NCBI GenBank assembly: GCA_043228905.1
Contig: JBHGNT010000021.1
Coordinates: forward strand, 7,564,001-7,628,000
DNA length: 64,000 nucleotides
DNA from: Azolla caroliniana
Taxonomy: Eukaryota > Polypodiophyta
Direction of reading: 5' to 3'
The notes under the pieces were generated by a model. That model had not been told where the DNA came from, did not search any database, and worked only from the letters and a program-made list of their open reading frames with translations. A program made the translations under genes and the position numbers. Positions 9,407 to 17,504 of the stretch are shown in pieces (within the stretch, counting starts at the first letter, position 1; every line of letters begins with the position of its first letter).

Positions 9407-12262
9407 ATGTCGTATGAAGAGGAGACATCAGTCGGTTGTAAGCGCCCTCGTACAAGGTTAGTTACGAAGGCAGTGCAGGAAGCGTTCATTGCGCAAGAAC
9501 AGCCGGAATCAAGCACAAAGTGGTCAAAACTTCCTGACTTATCCGATCAATTACCTTCAGACGAAAAACAGACGGAAGAGGTATCGTTTTACGACATTTG
9601 GGACGATATGCCTTATACTTATTCTAAGTTCCGGGAAGGAACAGATGCGGAAGCACATGTTAGGGATTTCTTAACGACATGGGAGATTAACCATGGAGCT
9701 CAGCGATTGTCGGCAGATGCCGAAGATAAGTCAAAAATCGCTGAGTTCGTCTTATCATTAGAAGGATATTCCGCCAATTGGTTTGCGCAGAACGGTCTTC
9801 AAGGATTTCCATCCTTTGAAGTGTTAACTAGTAAATTTTTACAATTATTTCATCAACAAATTCCGCAGAAGGATTTGATTGCGCAATTTTATGCGTTATA
9901 TCAAGAAAAAAATGAAACAGTATCTCAGTTTGTGATACGATTTCAGAACTTACAGCTTCAGATTTCAAGGCCGATTCCGGATAATGAATTAAAAGAAGTC
10001 TTTCTAGAAGCTGTAAAAGAACCATTAAGGACGACATTGAAAGTGTTCGATTTTCGAAATCAGACTATCGAACAAGTAATTGATAAAGCAATAGAAATGG
10101 GTCGACCACCGGTCAATGTTCAGAGTATGGACATGTCGGCATTACAACGTACATTACCAACAATAGAGGAGTTACAATTTCGTCAAGCAGTTCAATGCAC
10201 CACTTGTTTAAATACGGGGCATTCGGCAATTGAATGTACGTTAAGAACACATTGTACAATATGTCATTCAAAATTACATTCAGTAGAACAATGTGAATAT
10301 AATCTGCTTAATAAAACTACGGCGTCAGTACGACAAATTTTTACTGACAATGGTTACCAAAATAACACTAATCTGTTCAATGGTTATCAAAATAATAATT
10401 TTTCACAAAATCAGCAAAATGTACAACAAAATCCAACTTTTCAACAAAATCCGGTTCTACAGCCAAATCAGATCTTTTCACAACAAAATATTCAACCCAC
10501 TCAAGTAACTCAAGCATTTCAACCAGGTTTTGCTCAATCCAACCCACCATTCGTACAGAATCCGAATCAATATTTTCAACAAAATAATCAAAGTTTCCAA
10601 CAAGGTAACCCACCATTTCAAGGGTTTCAACAGAACTGTCCGAATGTGCAACCGAATTCTGCATTTCAACCAAATCCGGCATTTCAACCGGGTAATATGA
10701 CCTTTCAACATAATACTCAAACCGTTCCACAAAATAATCAAATGTTTCAACAGAATAATTTTCCGCCAAATCAGGAGTTCGGGATAACACAAAATGTAGC
10801 ACAACCAAATGATAATACCGAACAATTTAGGCAGAATCGGTATAAAAATAAGAAATTTTACAAACCAAAAGCTACACGTCAATTCCAACAAAACCCGAGT
10901 GGTAATGAAGAGCAACAATTTAATAACGGCCAATTTGCACATGGAGAGACCGGTGGAACATTTGTACCCACTTGTTATATTTGTCGTCAACTAGGCCATT
11001 ATGCTAATCAATGTCCGGTTAAAGGAAAGGGTCCAGCAGTTAATATGGTAATACCGGAAGTTCAGCAAGTAACGACACGCAGCAAAAGCAAACAATCAGA
11101 GTGGGAAATTCAGGAAGAAGTTCGGAAGGCGGCAAAAGAATGGGTTGACGAAGCAAATCAAAGTAATGTGAATCGAATGTTACAAGACAATAACATTGAC
11201 CAGAACATCGCTGTACAACAGTCATTGGGGAATAAGGAACAGGAAGAAACTTGGAAACTGTTGGCTGATTGCCAAGTGTCATTGCCACTTACGGGCTTAC
11301 TTAAGTTAGTACCAAGGTTTACAGAAAAAGTGGCAGCATTAATTGCATATAAAGGTTCCGAACAAATAGCAGTACACTACAATCAGCCAAGTAATAACCC
11401 TTCGTGCCCTAGCTCGCCCAAACTCTGTTTTTCTGATTTTCATCGCTACAGAAGCTGTGCAGATCTCCAACTGTCATCGACAAGTGATTCAGAACAAGCA
11501 AACACAGAAGTCATGCCGATTCCTGTGTCTGAAGAACTGCGACTGTGGCTTTATGAGAGAAACTTACAAGGTTTCATCAAAGTAGCAGAAGCGGAACCTC
11601 ATCCGCAGGCGGAAGAATTGGTACAACAATTAGACATCACCAAGGTCACCACAAAGAAAATACGAAATGCATTACAGATGCCAAGAGGAGGCTTTGAGGC
11701 AGTTAAAAAACCTTCATCAGAAGCATTCCAATCGTATTTCGGGGAATCCTCACCCTCGGCAAAAGCATATCAGACTTATGGAGGTCGGGATGAGTTTTTC
11801 CATGAAGTGGCTAGATTTTTACTAGAGGTGGGATTTGTCAGTCCCCGTTTTTATTGTATGCCGAAAAAAAGGGTTGGGTTTATCATAGCCGCATACGAAA
11901 AAGAGGATTTCAACTGGCCACTATTGTCGGGGGAAGCTCTGAGAGAGCAGCTACAAGGGGTAAAAACAGGAAAACCAATGAAGCAAATTTTTGGTCGTTG
12001 GCTATCGGTATTGTTTCCGATTCAAGAATCGGAAACTCCTGTTCAGTCAAGAAGACCACCGATAGTACAAGCACCTCGAAGACACCGACAGGTAGTACAT
12101 GAAGAATGGATAGAGGAAGAATCGGCACATGCCGATAATATACAAACGGATATTCCTCAGTCGGAACCACCAAGACCAGAGAATTCCGAAAACAGGCAAC
12201 CAGCAGCCGAACAAGAAACAGTTGACCATTTGATAAACAAGCAGCAGCCGACAGAAAATTGA
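9407..12262 (+). CDS. gypsy-N ORF1: Gag fused to an accessory domain (951 aa)
   Basis: Residues about 65-240 are a Gag/retrotransposon capsid domain (HVRDFLTTWEINHGAQRL, FLQLFHQQIPQKDLIAQFY). Residues about 260-300 form a Cys/His cluster (CTTCLNTGHSAIECTLRTHC and CTICHSKLHSVEQC). Residues 310-510 are rich in Q, N, P and F. A CCHC zinc knuckle follows (CYICRQLGHYANQCP). Then comes SLPLTGLLKLVPRF, the linker that precedes protease in gypsy-A. Instead of protease the frame continues into a region (about 720-860: SSEAFQSYFGESSPSAKAYQ, GFIIAAYEKEDFNWPLLSGE) that matches the post-integrase region of gypsy-A. The product is therefore a Gag-accessory fusion made by loss of pol. It ends in TGA in the same frame as ORF2. 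Packaging and particle assembly by Gag are family knowledge; the accessory role is unknown. Confidence 0.9.
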   Translation: MSYEEETSVGCKRPRTRLVTKAVQEAFIAQEQPESSTKWSKLPDLSDQLPSDEKQTEEVSFYDIWDDMPYTYSKFREGTDAEAHVRDFLTTWEINHGAQRLSADAEDKSKIAEFVLSLEGYSANWFAQNGLQGFPSFEVLTSKFLQLFHQQIPQKDLIAQFYALYQEKNETVSQFVIRFQNLQLQISRPIPDNELKEVFLEAVKEPLRTTLKVFDFRNQTIEQVIDKAIEMGRPPVNVQSMDMSALQRTLPTIEELQFRQAVQCTTCLNTGHSAIECTLRTHCTICHSKLHSVEQCEYNLLNKTTASVRQIFTDNGYQNNTNLFNGYQNNNFSQNQQNVQQNPTFQQNPVLQPNQIFSQQNIQPTQVTQAFQPGFAQSNPPFVQNPNQYFQQNNQSFQQGNPPFQGFQQNCPNVQPNSAFQPNPAFQPGNMTFQHNTQTVPQNNQMFQQNNFPPNQEFGITQNVAQPNDNTEQFRQNRYKNKKFYKPKATRQFQQNPSGNEEQQFNNGQFAHGETGGTFVPTCYICRQLGHYANQCPVKGKGPAVNMVIPEVQQVTTRSKSKQSEWEIQEEVRKAAKEWVDEANQSNVNRMLQDNNIDQNIAVQQSLGNKEQEETWKLLADCQVSLPLTGLLKLVPRFTEKVAALIAYKGSEQIAVHYNQPSNNPSCPSSPKLCFSDFHRYRSCADLQLSSTSDSEQANTEVMPIPVSEELRLWLYERNLQGFIKVAEAEPHPQAEELVQQLDITKVTTKKIRNALQMPRGGFEAVKKPSSEAFQSYFGESSPSAKAYQTYGGRDEFFHEVARFLLEVGFVSPRFYCMPKKRVGFIIAAYEKEDFNWPLLSGEALREQLQGVKTGKPMKQIFGRWLSVLFPIQESETPVQSRRPPIVQAPRRHRQVVHEEWIEEESAHADNIQTDIPQSEPPRPENSENRQPAAEQETVDHLINKQQPTEN

Positions 12263-12277
12263 CAACAAACAGAGAAG

Positions 12278-13981
12278 ATGCGACAAAGGACAAGGGTTAA
12301 ACAAAAGGCTAATCGGCAATTCCAACCAGAAAACAGTGATGGGTCAGCACCGAAAAGGCAACGCACAAAGGAAAATTCGAATACGCCTGTAGTAGCAGAA
12401 GTAATAAAACTAGGGAATGAGAGCGTTTCGACACAACCTCAACAAGGACAATCTTCAAAAGTAGCAATTCGGGAAGCACATGGGTGCTTGGATATTCCAC
12501 CAGCAGCACATGAATTAGCTGCCATTTTACAGTTCGGAACTTCATACGAACTAGTTGAATGGTTGGCTAAAAGATTGACAGAAGTATCAGAACGGCTGGC
12601 TCAAGAACATAATGACCGAATAATGATACAGAAGGCCTTACGAGGAGTGTTGGAACCTCAAGAAAAAGCAGAGATAGAGAAAATCGGCCGGAAAAGAAAT
12701 GCACAGAATGGAGGGGAGGCTATTGAAATGCCACCATTACATGAAGCACTGGTCGAAATTCATAGAGAATATGAAACGGCACGCAAAGCAACCAGTGATA
12801 TGGCTGAAAGATACAAAAGTGTATCAGCATCGGCGGAGGTGCTGAAACATCAGTTTTGTAACATACAGGCAGAAAATAAAGAACTAAAAGAAAGTCTAAA
12901 CAAATGGGAAACACAGGCACGGCCTATGGCGTCGGAGTCAGAATGGCAGCAGAAATTGGAGGACGCTGAGAAAGCACGTCAAGCAGAAACAACAAGGGCC
13001 AACAATGCTGTATTTCGAACTACAGAATTAGAAAAACAAATAGAAACCATTCAGAATGGCCAATACAAACTTCTCGAAGAAAAAAATCAATTAATAAACG
13101 AATTACAGAAAAATCTAGAAGAAGCTAAGACGGCCAATCATACATATACCGAACAAATTGAGGAATTCGAAAGGTATATAGTGTCACAGGAAAGTCAATT
13201 GACAGAAAAAGAGCGGAGTCTTGAAGAAGTCAACAGAAGAATTACGGAACACCAGGAGGAATGGAGCAAAGAGAAATCGGCATTCGAACAACAACTGAAC
13301 GAAATTCGGAAGATATCGGAACAAAGGCGGCTGGACATATATGTAGTCGAATCCAAACTAATGCGGGCTGAAAGTGAAAACCGAGCCACTATTACGGATT
13401 TACGGAAAGAGTTGCAAACCACTCAATACGTCGCAAGCATCACTAAGGACAAAGTGCAGCACATCATAGGGAAACATCGAAACCTAGCAAAGAAAATGAT
13501 CGATGAATCCCTTGCGCAAGGATGGAAGTTATGGACGGCACAAGCGGCGGAATTACAGTTATTGCGTGCCGACAAAAATAACCGTCAGGTCCAAGGTGCA
13601 GGTTTTTTTAAAATGGCACAAAAGGATATTGACAATATCCAAGAGGATATCATGAAAGATATGGACGAAATTGCGGCATTTTACAGAGAAGAAATTCAAC
13701 GTATTATGCAAGAATTCGACAAAAATGATATAGGCACTTCCGTCCAGTTGGATAAAATCGAAGCCGAAAGAACCAGCAAGACTCCTGGTCTTCAAGCTCC
13801 CGGAAGAAGTGAACCAGAGCAGCCAACCGAATCACAACATTCAAAACCTGCTCCGAATGACGACTGTGACACAGATGAAGATGAAGATGAAGAGGAAGAT
13901 ATAGATGGAATACATCCAAGGCCAGAAGAGCCTTCGATTTTTGATATTCTGAACGATTCGGATGAAGAGCTACAAGAATAG
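12278..13981 (+). CDS. gypsy-N ORF2: coiled-coil accessory protein (567 aa)
   Basis: The ATG lies 15 bases behind the ORF1 stop and in the same frame. Residues about 80-160 (FGTSYELVEWLAKRLTEVSE, LRGVLEPQEKAEIEKIGRK, PPLHEALVEIHREYETA) align with the gypsy-A accessory region at 31060-31330. The middle (about 170-470) is heptad-rich with many E, K, Q and R residues, as in a long coiled coil. The C-terminus is strongly acidic (DDDCDTDEDEDEEEDIDG-like). No enzymatic motif is visible. Position and conservation suggest a structural partner of Gag or an element-specific intracellular factor. It resembles the extra ORFs known behind integrase in some plant Ty3 lineages only by position. Confidence 0.88.
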   Translation: MRQRTRVKQKANRQFQPENSDGSAPKRQRTKENSNTPVVAEVIKLGNESVSTQPQQGQSSKVAIREAHGCLDIPPAAHELAAILQFGTSYELVEWLAKRLTEVSERLAQEHNDRIMIQKALRGVLEPQEKAEIEKIGRKRNAQNGGEAIEMPPLHEALVEIHREYETARKATSDMAERYKSVSASAEVLKHQFCNIQAENKELKESLNKWETQARPMASESEWQQKLEDAEKARQAETTRANNAVFRTTELEKQIETIQNGQYKLLEEKNQLINELQKNLEEAKTANHTYTEQIEEFERYIVSQESQLTEKERSLEEVNRRITEHQEEWSKEKSAFEQQLNEIRKISEQRRLDIYVVESKLMRAESENRATITDLRKELQTTQYVASITKDKVQHIIGKHRNLAKKMIDESLAQGWKLWTAQAAELQLLRADKNNRQVQGAGFFKMAQKDIDNIQEDIMKDMDEIAAFYREEIQRIMQEFDKNDIGTSVQLDKIEAERTSKTPGLQAPGRSEPEQPTESQHSKPAPNDDCDTDEDEDEEEDIDGIHPRPEEPSIFDILNDSDEELQE

Positions 13982-14025
13982 GCGTGGGTTCGCTGGACAA
14001 GGTCCTGGCCCACGGACGTGCCAAG

Positions 14026-14480
14026 TGTTACCCGGACCCGGACAGTCAGTTTTACCGAACAAGTGGGAAAGCGTCGAAAACGGAGTCGGTTCGGATCGAC
14101 TGTTCGGATCAATGACTCAGCAGTGAACAAAGAGAACTAAGTTAGTTAGATAATTTTGTAATTCTTGATAGTAAGTAGGAATAGTTCTTGATGAGAAAAG
14201 ACCTTCGGTATACCTATAAAAGGGAACCGAAGGCATTGTAAGATGGTCGTTTATTTAGTAATATAAGTTTAAGTTAGGAATATCATGTACGGATTTTGTG
14301 TTCTTTCTATTGTCTATGTTGTTAAGTGCAATCTTCCTAATTTATAACTAAGTAACGATCACGGTAATTACCGATTAATATAGTATATTTCCGTTCGTAA
14401 AACACAATTCCTTGTTAGAACGTTGAGTAGCGACGTTCACTCTTCTGTATCGGTAGTAGTTAGTAATTAGCCGATTAACA
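14026..14480 (+). repeat. 3' LTR of gypsy-N
   Basis: 455 bp, TGTTACCCGG to GATTAACA, nearly identical to 8893-9347. CCATG follows at 14481-14485. The 44 bases between the ORF2 stop and the LTR show no clear polypurine tract. Confidence 0.92.
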
Positions 14481-14485
14481 CCATG

Positions 14486-14811
14486 TTCTCTTGTAAAACA
14501 AACATGTATTTCGCGAAAACAGTTAAATAAATTCGTTTGGAATCAATTTCTTGTATACAGTCTGCTTTCTGTGCTTCTTTCTCAATAAAATCATGTCTTT
14601 TTTGTTAAGTTTTAAGTTATAAGTTATAGCGAAATAGTCATCAGTAGCTAATTAGCTGTACAAATGCAGCTAATTAGCTGTCAATAGCTAAATAGTCATC
14701 AATAGCATGAAATCAACAATCTGCAACATATTCCTCAAATTACACAGTAGATAAGTACAATGGGAACAAGTAATTAAATTCTTCATTGAATAATGCCATC
14801 TCTTTACATAT
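14486..14811. other. Shared 3' region between convergent genes of the giant element
   Basis: This AT-rich stretch resumes the giant element after gypsy-N. It has an AATAAA at 14585 on the + strand, a possible poly(A) signal for the transposase transcript, and a few AGCTAATTAGCT units near 14644-14690. The transposase gene (+) and the ORF at 14812 (-) converge here. Confidence 0.5.
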
Positions 14812-15864
14812 TTATAAATTACCATTGGAAATGTCTACAAATCTCCTATAAACAGCTAAGCTCTTGCTAGTCAGTGGAACGAGTCTACATATATTATCCG
14901 CATATTGAGCTCGGTATGGAGTCCACAACCATGCACCTAGTTGGCAGCTCACTATTTGCACCAGGTACTGTTCAGGCATTTCCTCGGGTAGAATGAGACA
15001 GCATCTCCGAATATTGAAGTAGTGTCGGAAATGTTCTGTATCCAAAATCAATGTATTGTCGGCATTATATTCAGGCCAAGTAGCCCAAAAATCAGAAAGT
15101 CTCTTGAATCTTGCAGCTTCCATTTGCTCACAATTTTCTCGTGCCCATTGACCTTTAAAACGACTTCGCCATTTTGGGAAGAATCTTGCCAAACACTTCC
15201 ACACATCTGATTTTGGTTTTTCACTCCAAATAAACAAATCAAAGTATTCCACAGCCCACTCTAGAAACTGATTTGTGTCCCTCCTTGGCTGCATATATCT
15301 CACACTCATCAAGACTTTATCAAGCTCCAAGATCAAGTCTCTTCTTTCGACTTCTAGTGGTTTAGGTTTCCATTCTTGAAACTGAGCCGCTATTACACCA
15401 TTTTCTGGTAGGATACGATCAATCTCAATCAGCTCAGGTTCGGCTGACACAACTGGTGTCCTTTTCCTCTTTAAACCCCTAGTCGACTGTGTTGGGCCTA
15501 GCTTCACATTCTGGTGCTCTTGTTTTGTCGACTTAGTTATCAATCCTTGGATTACCTCAGTGCATGTAGCTACTGATCTGCTCGATATCAGTCCACTGGT
15601 ATCACATGCTGCATCTACCTGCAACACCAAGTCATCCGTGCTACATGCTTGATCAACTTGTGTGACCAGATCACTTGTGTCAGTTGCTACATCTACTTTC
15701 AAGATGGGGCCCTTTAAACATGCCGCAACATCAACAGTATCCACACTGCCATTGGCCTTACGAGCAATAGAATCAAACCCTTTAGACTCTGCAACATCAG
15801 AAAACACCAACATATTCACACTCACAAAGTAACTAATAGTCTCACAAAACAATATCCTGAACAT
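14812..15864 (-). CDS. Unrecognised ORF of the giant element (350 aa)
   Basis: This minus-strand ORF is open for 350 codons from the ATG at 15864. The N-terminal half contains irregular repeats of the form VDxACxTxxL (VDVATDTSDL, VDQACSTDDL, VDAACDTSGL) and a basic KRKRT near residue 130, a possible nuclear signal. The C-terminal half is rich in W, F, R and C (FLEWAVEYFDLFIW, DVWKCLARFFPKWRSRFKGQ, WATWPEYNAD). I do not recognise the fold. An acceptor-like TTGCAG at 15785 could mean the first 26 codons are intronic and that an upstream exon exists. It lies just behind the stop of the RING-like gene on the same strand. The two could be tandem genes, or this could be an alternative last exon, although no donor in the matching phase was found. 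Confidence 0.6.
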   Translation of the reverse strand: MFRILFCETISYFVSVNMLVFSDVAESKGFDSIARKANGSVDTVDVAACLKGPILKVDVATDTSDLVTQVDQACSTDDLVLQVDAACDTSGLISSRSVATCTEVIQGLITKSTKQEHQNVKLGPTQSTRGLKRKRTPVVSAEPELIEIDRILPENGVIAAQFQEWKPKPLEVERRDLILELDKVLMSVRYMQPRRDTNQFLEWAVEYFDLFIWSEKPKSDVWKCLARFFPKWRSRFKGQWARENCEQMEAARFKRLSDFWATWPEYNADNTLILDTEHFRHYFNIRRCCLILPEEMPEQYLVQIVSCQLGAWLWTPYRAQYADNICRLVPLTSKSLAVYRRFVDISNGNL

Positions 15865-16037
15865 CAAAGAGTTTCAGTCATAGAACAACACTCTTCAAAT
15901 TATCTTGGAAAAACATCATAGAGTTCCATTACATAATGTGGATCAAGCAACAACCAATCTGAGGTTTTACTTGTCCAACAGGATAGTAAAACTTCATAAA
16001 ACCCTAGCAAAATCCCTAAGCTAACAATCATATCCAA

Positions 16038-17441
16038 CTAAACAGTATTTCGCTCCACTACGTCTGGGCCCCTTGACCGAGTAACTGGTCTTGTTCCCGA
16101 TCGTGGCCCCTTCTTCAGCCTTTTTCTGGTTGGTTCCCCATTTAGCCTTGCTTCTTTCACCCAATGCGCAAGTGTGTCCTCCTCCGACAACCTTCCCATC
16201 GCCTCAGCAGCTAATTGCACATCAGCCGTTTCTTGAACTAGCTTTTCAAGTACAGAGGGATCTGTTTGGACATTTTCAGTAGTTGGGCTCGGTGGGGTGG
16301 AATCAAGGTCTTGAGACTCGAAGAAATGTTGCATCAAGTGTTCATAAACACTGTTGTTGTGAACCTCAGTTTTACATGTTGTTTCCACTATTTCACGGCA
16401 TTTCACATCGTTGCCTAATTCAGTACACTGTTCCAAAAGAATAGGGTGCAGCTGATCTGAAGGAGATGTGATAGCAGGACTCTTACTTTCAGCCACATTG
16501 GTAGTAGTATCCTCATCTGTTGCAGCATCATCAGCACCAGACACATCATGTGCCGTCCTTAATCCACAAGATTCTACAATAACATGACAGTTATTTAGGA
16601 TAGCTAATTAGCTACTTTACTAAACTATGGTAGAAGCTAGGATAGCTAATTAGCTAGTACGATAGCTAATTAGCTAGTATGATAGCTAATTAGGTACTTT
16701 ACTCAACTATGGTAGTAGTTAGGATAGCTAATTAGCTACTTTACTCAAGTATGGTAGTAGCTAGGATAGCTAATTAGCTACTTTACTCAACTATGGTAGT
16801 AGCTAGGATAGCTAATTAGCTACTTTACTAACTATGGTAGTAGCTAGGATAGCTAATTAGCTACTTTACTAACTATGGTAGTAGCTAGGATAGCTAATTA
16901 GCTACAATGAAAGCTAATTAGCTACTTTCTCAACTATGTAGTAGCTAGGATAGCTTATTAGCTACTAGGACAACTAATTAGCTGCCAGTAGCTAATTAGC
17001 TACTAGGACAGCTTATTAGCTACTTTACACAACTATGGCAGTAGCTAATTAGCTACTATGATAGCTAATTAGCTAGTAGGATAGCTAATTAGTTGCCAGT
17101 AGCTAATTAGCTACTAGGATAGCTAATTCGCTAGTACGATAGCTAATTAGTTGCCAGCAGCTAATTAGCTAGTAGGATAGCTAATTAGCTACTAGGATAG
17201 CTAATTAGTTACCAGTAGCTAATTAGCTAGTAGGATAGCTAATTAGCTTTTTTACACAACTATGGTACTAGCTAATTAGCTAGTAGGATAGCTAATTAGC
17301 TACTAGGATAGCTGTCAGGAACTCTATTAAGGCAGAGAAGGAATTAGTACTAAAAGAAGGATTAGTACTATTGTTGGGGAATAGTACTAAGACAGAGAAG
17401 GATTAGTACTATGAGAGGTGTCGAACTTTGAGAGAAGGAAT

Positions 17442-17504
<63 letters not shown>

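Larger units (their letters stand above)
8893..14480 (+). mobile_element. gypsy-N: non-autonomous, pol-less gypsy-type LTR element
   Basis: Two 455-bp LTRs that seem to differ at one base, a 5-bp target duplication and a primer binding site shared with gypsy-A define a complete 5.6-kb element. Inside are only two ORFs: a Gag-containing protein (9407-12262) and a coiled-coil protein (12278-13981). Protease, reverse transcriptase, RNase H and integrase are absent. The C-terminal part of ORF1 and all of ORF2 align with the region behind integrase in gypsy-A (29990-32871), so gypsy-N looks like a relative with pol deleted. The intact ORFs and near-identical LTRs show recent transposition, presumably with pol supplied in trans. 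Confidence 0.9.

Noticed and set aside
10377-10990. Minus-strand ORFs over gypsy-N ORF1
   Set aside because: Shadows of the Q/N-rich coding tract; the + strand has the domain evidence.
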